From Ramlibacter sp. (GTDB taxonomy: Bacteria > Pseudomonadota > Gammaproteobacteria > Burkholderiales > Burkholderiaceae_C), in NCBI GenBank assembly GCA_019635415.1, contig JAHBZN010000001.1:310001-374000 (forward strand): a DNA stretch of 64,000 bases, read 5' to 3'. Shown piece after piece: positions 1 to 7,455 of the stretch. A program made the translations under genes and the position numbers. Below the pieces are notes generated by a model. The model was not told the origin of the DNA. It searched no databases and was given only the letters and a program-made list of their open reading frames with translations. Position 1 is the first letter of the stretch. Each line of letters opens with the position of its first letter.

Positions 1-1046
1 ACCTGCTGGGCAACGCCATCAAGTTCACCGCCGCGGGCAAGGTGACCTTCAGGCTGCGCTACGCGCGTGAGATGGCCACCATCGAGATCGAAGACACCGG
101 CCCGGGCCTGAGTGCGCAGGAGCTGGCCCAGATCTTCGAGCCCTTCGCGCGCGGCGAAGCGCCATCCAGTCATGCCGCGCCGGGTGCGGGCCTGGGCCTG
201 ACCATTGCCAAGATGCTCACCGACCTCATGGGGGGCGAACTGAGCGCCACGGGCCGGCCGGGCCAGGGGTCGGTGTTCCGCGTCAAGCTGTTCCTGCCGG
301 AAGTCCACAACCCGGCCCTGGGGGGCACCACGGAGCGCGCCGCGCCACTGCCGCGCCGGGGCTACGAGGGCGTGCGGCGCAAGGTACTGGTGGTCGACAA
401 CGAGGAAGCCGACCGCACGCTGCTGGTTCATCTGCTGGGACCGCTGGGCTTTGAACTGCGTACCGCCGCCAGCGGGCATGACGCGCTGGACCTGTTGGCC
501 GCCGGCTACCGGCCCGACGCCATCCTGATGGACCTGGCCATGCCGGGCATTGATGGCTGGGAAACCATCCGGCGGGTGCGGCGCCTGGAGTCGGCGTTGC
601 CTGTGGCCGCCGGGTACCCTGCAGCCCGCGTTGCCATCGTGTCGGCCAACGCCTTTGACAAGGGGCTCGACAACGACGTGGGGGTCCGGCCCGAGGACTT
701 CATTCTCAAACCCGTGCGGCACAGCGAACTGCTGGACTGGCTGGAGCGCCAGCTCGGGCTGGTCTGGCTGGAGCAGCCGGCGGCCGCCGCGCCGGTGGCC
801 GTGCCGCTGCCGGTGGGGGCGGCCCTGGTCTGGCCCGCGCGGGCGCAGGTGGCGGCGCTGCAGGAGGTGGTGCAGCTGGGGTACTACCGGGGCATCATGA
901 ACCTGCTGGAGCAGATCGAGACCGATCAACCCGAGTGCGCAGGCGTGGTGGCACAACTGCGCACGCTGGCCCGACAATTCCAGTTCGAAGCCATGGGCCG
1001 CCTGCTGGCGCCCGTGCTGGAATCCTCCGCAGCGACGCCACCATGA
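1..1046 (+). CDS. Hybrid sensor histidine kinase, C-terminal part (gene truncated by window edge)
   Basis: The reading frame is open from the first bases, so the N-terminal sensor and dimerisation domains lie outside the window. The visible part starts in the N box of a HATPase domain (LLGNAIKFT), continues through the G1 box (DTGPGLS) and G2 box (GAGLGLTIAK), and then has a receiver domain starting at KVLVVDNEEAD. The probable phospho-acceptor Asp is in LMDLAMPGIDGW and the conserved Lys in FILKPVR. About 100 residues follow without a clear family; they could be a degenerate Hpt-like tail. The TGA stop overlaps the ATG of the next gene (ATGA), so kinase and response regulator are probably translated together and work as one phosphorelay. 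The signal sensed cannot be read from this fragment. Confidence 0.9.
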   Translation, partial: LLGNAIKFTAAGKVTFRLRYAREMATIEIEDTGPGLSAQELAQIFEPFARGEAPSSHAAPGAGLGLTIAKMLTDLMGGELSATGRPGQGSVFRVKLFLPEVHNPALGGTTERAAPLPRRGYEGVRRKVLVVDNEEADRTLLVHLLGPLGFELRTAASGHDALDLLAAGYRPDAILMDLAMPGIDGWETIRRVRRLESALPVAAGYPAARVAIVSANAFDKGLDNDVGVRPEDFILKPVRHSELLDWLERQLGLVWLEQPAAAAPVAVPLPVGAALVWPARAQVAALQEVVQLGYYRGIMNLLEQIETDQPECAGVVAQLRTLARQFQFEAMGRLLAPVLESSAATPP

Positions 1047-2005
1047 ATACCAATCCCCTCGACCACACGCTGGACCGCGCCAACAGTGACGTGGTGCTGA
1101 TCGTCGACGACGTGCCCGACAACCTCTCGGTGCTGCACGACGCGCTCGACGAGTCAGGCTACACGGTACTGGTGGCCACGGGTGGCGAGGCGGCCCTGCA
1201 GCGCGCGCAGCAGGCGCTACCCGACATCGTCCTGCTTGACGCCATGATGCCCGGCATGGACGGCTTCGAGGTGGCCAAGCGCCTCAAGGCCACGCCCCAG
1301 ACGGCGCACATCCCCATCATCTTCATGACTGGCCTGACGGAGACCGAGCACCTCGTGGCGGCGCTGGACGCCGGCGGGGTGGACTATGTCACCAAGCCCA
1401 TCAAGCCCAAGGAGGTGCTGGCGCGCATGAACGTGCACATGCAGGGCGCACGCCAGGCGCGGCAGACCCGCAACGCGCTCGATGCCTTCGGCTATGCCAG
1501 CATCACCGTGCGCGCCAGCGACGGCAAGCTCATGTGGCAGACCCCCCTGGCGCGCGACTTGTTGCAGGTCTATTTCGGCACGGCCGCGCCGCAGGCCCCG
1601 CAGCCGGTGGTCGACTGGCTGCGCAGGCACCTGAAGGAGGCCGAGCAGCAGATCGAGCCGCCCCGCCTCATGGCCGAGCAGGGCGCGCGCCGGCTGACCT
1701 TCCGGCTCCACCAGCAGACGGGTGACGACGACTGGCTGATCGTCATGCGGGAGGTGTCCGACACCGCCGTGATCGAGGCCATGAGCCTGTCCTTCAAGCT
1801 CACGGCGCGCGAGGCCGAGGTGCTTTACTGGGTGGTCAAGGGCAAGATCAACCGCGATATCGGCGACATCCTGGGCGCCAGCCCGGCCACCGTGAAAAAG
1901 CACCTGGAGCGCGTGTTTGCCAAACTGGGCGTGGAGACGCGTACCTCGGCCGCCGCCATGGCGATGAACCGCATCCGCCAGCTGCATCCACAGTTCGAGT
2001 CCTAG
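1043..2005 (+). CDS. Response regulator, REC plus LuxR-type helix-turn-helix
   Basis: A 320-residue response regulator. The N-terminal receiver domain has the acidic pair in LIVDDVPDN, the phospho-acceptor Asp in VLLDAMMPGMDGF and the Lys in YVTKPIKP. A middle segment of about 100 residues is not assigned. The C-terminal LuxR/NarL HTH shows LTAREAEVLYWVVKGKIN followed by a recognition helix around ASPATVKKHLERVFAKLGV. I chose the ATG that overlaps the stop of the upstream kinase by four bases, because it gives a normal receiver N-terminus (a longer upstream extension would be Arg/Gly-rich and without homology). It is most likely the output partner of that kinase; target genes are unknown. Confidence 0.93.
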   Translation: MNTNPLDHTLDRANSDVVLIVDDVPDNLSVLHDALDESGYTVLVATGGEAALQRAQQALPDIVLLDAMMPGMDGFEVAKRLKATPQTAHIPIIFMTGLTETEHLVAALDAGGVDYVTKPIKPKEVLARMNVHMQGARQARQTRNALDAFGYASITVRASDGKLMWQTPLARDLLQVYFGTAAPQAPQPVVDWLRRHLKEAEQQIEPPRLMAEQGARRLTFRLHQQTGDDDWLIVMREVSDTAVIEAMSLSFKLTAREAEVLYWVVKGKINRDIGDILGASPATVKKHLERVFAKLGVETRTSAAAMAMNRIRQLHPQFES

Positions 2006-2014
2006 GCATCTGGG

Positions 2015-3325
2015 TCAGGCAAGCCGCAGGATCCGCTTCAGACGCTGGGGCCAGGATCGCTGCGGCTCGTCCACCAGCCGCCGCAGCGCGCTGGCGTAGT
2101 CGAGCAGGAAACCCGGCGTCCAGCTCATGGCCGTGGCGCGGCTGCGAATCGCCGAAGCGGCCCACATGTCCGGTTCGAGCAGCAGCGCCATCAGGCGCCG
2201 CCACGGCCTGGGCGAGGCCAGGGCACCCTCGAGGGCGGCGTCCAGGGCGGCCACGACCAGCGTGGAGCAATTGCGGTTCGACAGGTTGTAGGTGCTGTCC
2301 TGGCGGTACCCGGCCCAGAATGCGCGCAAGCGGCGCTCGCTGTACGTGTGTAGCGAGATCTGAACCTCCGACGGGCACCAGTCGGCCACTTCCTCGGGGT
2401 AGGACGGGAGGAAGCGACCCTCCATGTCGTTCTCGCGGCCTGAGTTCAACAGGGACAACAGGTTGTCGCCCGGCTGCCCCAGATCGCGCCCCGGGTAGTG
2501 GCTGATGTAAAGATCGGGTAGCAGTTCCAGCGACACGTGGCCCGTGGACACCGTGCCGTTGCGGGCAAATGCGACGACATAGCGGTTGATGACGGGCAGG
2601 CGTTCCACGGGTGCGCCGGCCGCGCCTTCCGGCGTCCAGATATAGAGGGTCATCGGCTTCTCGTGGCGCTGTGGCGCCGAGCCGGTGTCATTCACCAGGA
2701 TGGGGGCGTGGTCATACCAGCCTCGTCGCGAGAACACGGGCAGCAGCAGGATCGCGGCCTCTTCCTCCAGCGTGCGCAGCATCAGCCCGACCCGCAGCAG
2801 GATCCATCCGGACACCGCCAGGACCAGGCCGACGCCAACGGGCGCCATGCGTGCGGCAGACAGGGGCCAGCTGGCCAGGATCATGGCCGCCAGGGCCAGC
2901 TCCGCTGCGCCATACAGCGCCGACAATCTCCAGGCGCCCACCTTGAAGACAAAGGCCGCCGCAAAACGGTTCAGACCAACCAGCCCCATCGCCAGGCCGA
3001 CCAGGATCGCGGTCGCCACCATCCAGCCGTCGATCAGGACGGAGATCAGGATCAGGGTACCGACGGCCACGCAGGTCACCCCGTTGACGATGGTGAAGCC
3101 CCGGCGGGAGTCCGTCGGCACGCGCAGCTCTCCCAGCGCGAGTACGAGGCCCACGCCCAGCAGGCTGATCCCGATCGCGAGATAGACGCTCACGGTGAGG
3201 ATCGGGGAGACCCCCGCAATCAGTGCCGCAGCCACCGCCATCAGCAACGCCCCGGCGATCGCCAGTACATGCCATTGCGAGCGGAAGGCGGCAGGCCCGA
3301 TCAGCAGGAAAGCGATCTTCAGCAC
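2015..3325 (-). CDS. Membrane protein: HdeD-like transmembrane region fused to a papain-like (permuted NlpC/P60-type) domain
   Basis: 436 residues from a GTG start. Residues 1 to about 200 contain six or seven hydrophobic helices with the Gly/Ala/Leu character of HdeD/DUF308 proteins. The soluble C-terminal half contains a His in TGHVSLEL and, further on, a Cys in NRNCSTLVV. His before Cys is the order found in circularly permuted NlpC/P60 (LRAT/YiiX-type) cysteine hydrolases, so I infer a papain-like catalytic or degenerate domain; this is an inference from two motifs. The gene is convergent with the response-regulator gene (9 bp between stops) and 57 bp downstream of the STAS gene. There is no clear Shine-Dalgarno, so the exact start is uncertain. 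Function unknown. Confidence 0.75.
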   Translation of the reverse strand: MLKIAFLLIGPAAFRSQWHVLAIAGALLMAVAAALIAGVSPILTVSVYLAIGISLLGVGLVLALGELRVPTDSRRGFTIVNGVTCVAVGTLILISVLIDGWMVATAILVGLAMGLVGLNRFAAAFVFKVGAWRLSALYGAAELALAAMILASWPLSAARMAPVGVGLVLAVSGWILLRVGLMLRTLEEEAAILLLPVFSRRGWYDHAPILVNDTGSAPQRHEKPMTLYIWTPEGAAGAPVERLPVINRYVVAFARNGTVSTGHVSLELLPDLYISHYPGRDLGQPGDNLLSLLNSGRENDMEGRFLPSYPEEVADWCPSEVQISLHTYSERRLRAFWAGYRQDSTYNLSNRNCSTLVVAALDAALEGALASPRPWRRLMALLLEPDMWAASAIRSRATAMSWTPGFLLDYASALRRLVDEPQRSWPQRLKRILRLA

Positions 3326-3382
3326 GCGGGGTTTGTGGGCCGATGGAGCCCCTGCAACCAGGCTGTCTCCACGGCGCTCCCT

Positions 3383-3667
3383 TCAGCCTTGCACCTGGAG
3401 AATGGTGTCGAACCCGCTGATGGTGAGCACTTCCAGGATGGCGGGTTTCGGGGCCCGCAAAACCACGCTACCGCCGCGCGCCTTGGCCGCCTTGGCGACG
3501 ATCAACAAGGTGCGCAGCCCCATGCTGCTGACATAGTCGAGCTGGGAAAGATCCATCACCAGGGATTGCACGCCACCATCGATGAGTGCCAGTAGCGCCT
3601 CCTGATGTCCGGCCGAGGTGACGCCGTCGAGGCGCCCCTGGAGCTGGTAGCTGGTGTTGGTATCCAC
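3383..3667 (-). CDS. STAS-domain protein (anti-sigma factor antagonist type)
   Basis: A single-domain protein of 94 residues with the STAS pattern: LQGRLDGVTS near the N-terminus and LVMDLSQLDYVSSMGLRTLL in the middle. The Ser pair at residues 47-48 occupies the region where anti-sigma antagonists are phosphorylated. No partner kinase (HATPase_c anti-sigma factor) or phosphatase is next to it, so its partner lies elsewhere. It starts with GTG and has no convincing ribosome binding site; expression may depend on read-through from the operon upstream (the ferritin-like gene ends 120 bp before) or on an unseen promoter. Confidence 0.85.
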   Translation of the reverse strand: MDTNTSYQLQGRLDGVTSAGHQEALLALIDGGVQSLVMDLSQLDYVSSMGLRTLLIVAKAAKARGGSVVLRAPKPAILEVLTISGFDTILQVQG

Positions 3668-3787
3668 GAGAGCGGTCGTATCGGTAAGCGGGTACGGGAG
3701 TCTGAGGGCATTGTAGGGGAGCCGTCTCGCTGGCGTTGTTGAGCCGGGAGTTCAGGGAACTCCCGGTTTCCCGCCGCCGCGTCACGG

Positions 3788-4831
3788 TCACGGATTGACC
3801 GGCTGGTACTCGAAACTGGGGCCGGTGAGCACCGCGGGGTCGGGAATGCCCGCCATCATGGCGCGGGCCTGCCCCTTGAGCGACATCATGAGCCCGATGG
3901 CGACGTCCATCTGGTCCTGTGTCGCTTGCCCGCTGAACAGCGCGTTCAATGCGAGCAGCAGGCTGGTGTAGGTGTAGTTGAAGTTGTTGTTGGCGAAGGC
4001 CTGGGCCGAGCCGAGGGGATAGCCGGCGGCTGACGGGTTGGTGGGGACGGCGTAGACGCCGCCCGCGTCGAAGGGGATGGCTGCGCCGGTGTAGGCGTAC
4101 TGCGGCGCGGGGGGCACGGCGTGAGGCAGCCGGACGAGCCGATGCCCTTTCTGGATCTGCATGAACCGGTAGTAGTGCGCATAGCCCTTGCCGACGACCT
4201 CCTCAGGCGAGGTGGTGGTGCCCTCGCCCTGCTCGATGATGGTGTTGATGGCCTGTTGGGCCGTGGTCACGTCCACCACCACCACCGACTCCGGCATCAG
4301 GGCCGGCCCCACCTGATTGCGAGGCGGATTCACAAAGGCGCCGTTGCCCAGTACGGCAATCGCATCGGAGATCGCGGTGTAGAACTGGCCGATGGTGATG
4401 GGGGCACCCGGCGCTGCGGCGAGGCTCTTGAACTCGATCGGGTCCTCGGGCTGCTCGATGTCCAGGAAGGTCTGCAGCTGGGCCATCGAGAACGGCGCCA
4501 GGTTGACGACCAGCCCGCTTTCCACGCCGCCCGGTAGCGGTCCGGGGTAGGTGGGCATGAAGCGGGGGGTGCCCACCATCGAGGTGCCGCCCAGTGCGTT
4601 GAGCACGTTGGACGCCAGGGTCATGTGGAGCATTTCCTCGACCACCACCGACTGGAGGATGGCAGCGATCTCGGCGTTGCGCGTCGTGTCGAGCGAATAC
4701 AGCGCGTAGAGGTATACCGGGATGGTGGCGTGCTCGAGTTCGACGGCCTGCTGCAGCGCCGCGATGACGGCGGCCACGGCAGGTTGCGGGCCTTGCAGGC
4801 CCTCGATCATTGAACGTTGGAGGCGGATCAT
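3788..4831 (-). CDS. Ferritin-like protein related to the C-terminal domain of VioB/RebD (iminophenyl-pyruvate dimer synthase-type)
   Basis: 347 residues, matching the ferritin-like domain family (PF12902) found at the C-terminus of VioB and RebD/StaD, which couple two oxidised indole-pyruvate imines. Visible features are a first helix with LEHATIPVYLYALYSL (E33, H34), a second with VVVEEMLHMTLASNVL (E66xxH69, a carboxylate-bridged metal signature) and a later helix with HYYRFMQIQKG. At the place where I recall a Glu in most relatives this protein has Gln (Q223), so the metal site may be altered. The start has a good GGGGAG site at 8 bp. It follows the VioB-N-like gene by 18 bp and is the last gene of the receptor operon. 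Substrate unknown. Confidence 0.8.
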   Translation of the reverse strand: MIRLQRSMIEGLQGPQPAVAAVIAALQQAVELEHATIPVYLYALYSLDTTRNAEIAAILQSVVVEEMLHMTLASNVLNALGGTSMVGTPRFMPTYPGPLPGGVESGLVVNLAPFSMAQLQTFLDIEQPEDPIEFKSLAAAPGAPITIGQFYTAISDAIAVLGNGAFVNPPRNQVGPALMPESVVVVDVTTAQQAINTIIEQGEGTTTSPEEVVGKGYAHYYRFMQIQKGHRLVRLPHAVPPAPQYAYTGAAIPFDAGGVYAVPTNPSAAGYPLGSAQAFANNNFNYTYTSLLLALNALFSGQATQDQMDVAIGLMMSLKGQARAMMAGIPDPAVLTGPSFEYQPVNP

Positions 4832-4849
4832 GGCGAAGTCTCCCCGGGG

Positions 4850-6745
4850 CTATTGCAGGATCAGGCGACGGGCCGCGGCGGCGGCCTTGCCCCCGCGCGC
4901 AGAAGGCGCGGCGGGTGTGGCGGGCGCTCTCGCGGCGTTCCCGGGAGCGGTCGCGGCCGGAGCCGAGCGCGCGAGGGGAGGACTGCCCGGCAAGGGGTTC
5001 TTGAGCCACGACAGGATGGCGGCCCGCTTGGCGGGCGACAGGTCGCGCGTCACCGGCATCGCATTCGGGTTGGCGGGATCGAGACCGAACGCGAGCAGCA
5101 GCAGGCCGGCATGGCTCACCACCGAGGTGTAGTCACCCAGGTTCAGGAACCGGTTCATCACGGGATACAGGTTGGCGTACTGCTGGAAGATGGGTTGCAG
5201 GTCGTTCCAGGTCACCGGATGCGCGGGCTTGAAGCCACTCCACAGCAGGATGCTGACGAAATTCCACTGGTTGACCGGCCCACTGAGGGCGGGATCGGCA
5301 AAAGCCGGGCGCACGCCGTAGACCTGTCCATCGATGCCGTAGTCCTGGCCATTGTTGAACCAGCGCGGCGTGCCCGGGTCGCTGGCGTCCAGCGTCAGGA
5401 CCGCGCGCCCGTCGCTGCCTGTCTCGGCGGTGGCATTGAAGGCGAGTGCCTCGGCCGGCGTGGCCACGGGGGGACTGGGGCACACGTAGGGGAAGCCACT
5501 GCCGGGCTGGAGCTGTGACGCATCGGCCGTGAAGCCCACGCTGACCCCCGCCAGTGGTTGACCCCATTGCATCGCCAGCACCGGAACCTGCACCGAATCG
5601 CCCGGGCTCAAGCGGTAGACGAAGGTGTCGGCGCGCACGAACGCACCGCTGTCCCACTCGCTGATCGAGATGGAAGGTGGGCCCGCGAGGACCAGTGGCG
5701 CGCGAGCCACCGCCTGCAGCTGCGCGGGGCTGAGCGGCAGGGCGACGATACCCGCCGTCTGGCCGTACCACGCGGCGTTGCTCGCGTACCCGTGGCTGCC
5801 CCGGGAGGGGATGGTGCCCAGGGGCACCACGCTGCCGGCGGGCCGGCCGGGCGTGGCCGTGGGGGCGTACACGCCCAGGGTCAGGTCACCGAGGTCGTTG
5901 AGTGTGCCGCCGGGTGAGGAGGTGGACAGTGCATTGCCCAGGTCGAGGTAGATGCAGCCGGCGGTGTCGTCGACGACGCCGGCGCAGAAATTGAGCCCAC
6001 CCACTGGCGTGAAGAAATTGCCCCCGGCCGCGGCGCTGGCCATGAACTGGCGACCCATGACCAGATGCCGGGGCTCCGTGGGCGTGGCGGGGCCGATGGT
6101 GCCCACGATGCGGCCGCACATGAAGCTGGGTGAAGTGAAGTCCATGTTCAGGCCATCGACGTTGAACTTGATGGACAGCAGACCGTCCGCCGCGGCGGCT
6201 TTCAGCGCCGTGAGGAACGGCGAGGCCGAGACATCCGCCCATTGCAGGCGGGTTAGCACCGACTGGTACATCGCGCCAGCACCGATATCACCTCCCGCGC
6301 CCGAGCCGGTGGCACGGTCCCAGATGTCGGCAAAGGCGGCGGGCTCGAAGTCGCCGCGCATCAGGGTGTTGCCGTTGTCGTCGGCGATGCGCACCTCGAG
6401 GCCCCAGATTTCCGAGACGAGTTGCTGCTCGCTGTCCAGGTCCACGAGTTTGGCGGGCACCTGCCCGTCGGAGTCGGCGACGATGTATTGAAGCACCGGG
6501 TCGCTGGCCGTCACGGCGCCCGACGGCATCCAGGCTGCCGTGACGGTGCACCCGAGGAATCGCCAGGCGGCGTCACCCTGCGGGTTGAACCAGCCATTGG
6601 GGGGCACCATCTGGGCACCCTGCATCTTCTGGTAGCTGGGTTTGAACGAGGCGTTGTCAAAGTGCCCGGGGTCGTTGTTGACGGTGGATACGTTGGCCTG
6701 GAACTGGCCGGCGAAATGAAGGCGCAGGGCGTTGAGGTAGCTCAT
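4850..6745 (-). CDS. Protein resembling the N-terminal portion of VioB (chromopyrrolate-synthase family)
   Basis: 631 residues. The N-terminus reads LRLHFAGQFQANVSTVNNDP, which fits the pattern R-[LI]-H-F-x-G...N-x-x-T-x-N-x-D-P that I recall from the start of VioB. Near residue 540 it has YANLYPVMNRFLNLGD, similar to the VioB segment just before its ferritin-like domain. It therefore looks like VioB without that domain, which here is the next gene. The protein ends in an Ala/Pro/Arg-rich low-complexity tail, so the split appears real rather than a frameshift. No signal peptide was seen. The ATG overlaps the stop of the upstream membrane-protein gene (ATGA). The relation to VioB rests on remembered sequence, not a database search. 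Confidence 0.65.
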   Translation of the reverse strand: MSYLNALRLHFAGQFQANVSTVNNDPGHFDNASFKPSYQKMQGAQMVPPNGWFNPQGDAAWRFLGCTVTAAWMPSGAVTASDPVLQYIVADSDGQVPAKLVDLDSEQQLVSEIWGLEVRIADDNGNTLMRGDFEPAAFADIWDRATGSGAGGDIGAGAMYQSVLTRLQWADVSASPFLTALKAAAADGLLSIKFNVDGLNMDFTSPSFMCGRIVGTIGPATPTEPRHLVMGRQFMASAAAGGNFFTPVGGLNFCAGVVDDTAGCIYLDLGNALSTSSPGGTLNDLGDLTLGVYAPTATPGRPAGSVVPLGTIPSRGSHGYASNAAWYGQTAGIVALPLSPAQLQAVARAPLVLAGPPSISISEWDSGAFVRADTFVYRLSPGDSVQVPVLAMQWGQPLAGVSVGFTADASQLQPGSGFPYVCPSPPVATPAEALAFNATAETGSDGRAVLTLDASDPGTPRWFNNGQDYGIDGQVYGVRPAFADPALSGPVNQWNFVSILLWSGFKPAHPVTWNDLQPIFQQYANLYPVMNRFLNLGDYTSVVSHAGLLLLAFGLDPANPNAMPVTRDLSPAKRAAILSWLKNPLPGSPPLARSAPAATAPGNAARAPATPAAPSARGGKAAAAARRLILQ

Positions 6746-7455
6746 GTCGGTGTCTCGCTCGAGTCGGGGGTGGAGTGATGCGGCAGGCGGCCCACCACCC
6801 ATCGGTGGAGGAGCCAGGTCAGTGCGGGAAGCGCCATCGTGGCCAGCAAGGTGACGGCCATGCCCGGTTCGTTGGTGCCGAACCAGGCGCTGGCCGCGTA
6901 CAGCGCCGCCACGCCGCAGGACGACAGGGCCGCCATCAGCATCGCCGGCAGCACCGGCACCCGCCAGACACCGGCCAGCAGGGCGCTCATTTCCGCCAGC
7001 ACCGGCAGGGCGCGCGCCGCCACAATCCACCACAGCGCCCGGTGGCGTGCGCGCTCGCGTACGCGGTCCCAGAGTGCGGCGCCCACCCAGCGGCGCAGCT
7101 GGGGCTCCGGCACCAGGCGGCCCAGGGCGTAACCGAAGGCGAACGACAGGGTCAGGCCGAGTGCCAGCGCGCCACCGCCCCAGGCCGGTCCGAGCGTCCA
7201 GCACAAGGCCATGCCCACCACGCTGCTTGGCACGGGCAGCAGCACGTCGGCCACCAGCAGGGCCACGCCCAGTGTCGCGATCCAGACCGCATGGTCGGCG
7301 TAGCCGATCCAGTGCGGGGCGGCGCGGTCCATGGCCTCGCCCCACAAAGCGAAGGGGATCAGGATGCACAGCAGGACGGCCAGCAGGGCGGCCGTCATCC
7401 GCAGCCACGGCCCGAGGCGGCGCGGGGAAGCGGGCCAGGTCGGTTCCGGTGTCAT
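6742..7455 (-). CDS. VTT/DedA-type inner-membrane protein
   Basis: 237 residues with about five hydrophobic segments and the VTT (SNARE-associated, DedA/TVP38) core: LLVADVLLPVPSSVVGMAL followed by a Gly-rich helix and FGYALGRLVPEP. Members of this superfamily act in membrane lipid handling or solute transport, mostly undefined. It sits inside an operon: its ATG overlaps the stop of the TonB-dependent receptor gene by one base, and its stop overlaps the ATG of the VioB-N-like gene. That coupling suggests it works with the receptor or with the product of the two downstream enzymes, for example at the inner membrane. I cannot tell import from export. Confidence 0.82.
   Translation of the reverse strand: MTPEPTWPASPRRLGPWLRMTAALLAVLLCILIPFALWGEAMDRAAPHWIGYADHAVWIATLGVALLVADVLLPVPSSVVGMALCWTLGPAWGGGALALGLTLSFAFGYALGRLVPEPQLRRWVGAALWDRVRERARHRALWWIVAARALPVLAEMSALLAGVWRVPVLPAMLMAALSSCGVAALYAASAWFGTNEPGMAVTLLATMALPALTWLLHRWVVGRLPHHSTPDSSETPT

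Noticed and set aside
4706..4718. GGTATACC palindrome as another GntR site
   Set aside because: It is inside the ferritin-like coding sequence, differs from TGTATACA in the flanks and is not near a promoter.
6746..7408. 221-residue N-terminal extension of the VioB-N-like protein
   Set aside because: It lies inside the VTT membrane-protein gene, is Arg/Gly-rich, and the ATG at 6745 overlaps the preceding stop and begins the VioB-like pattern.
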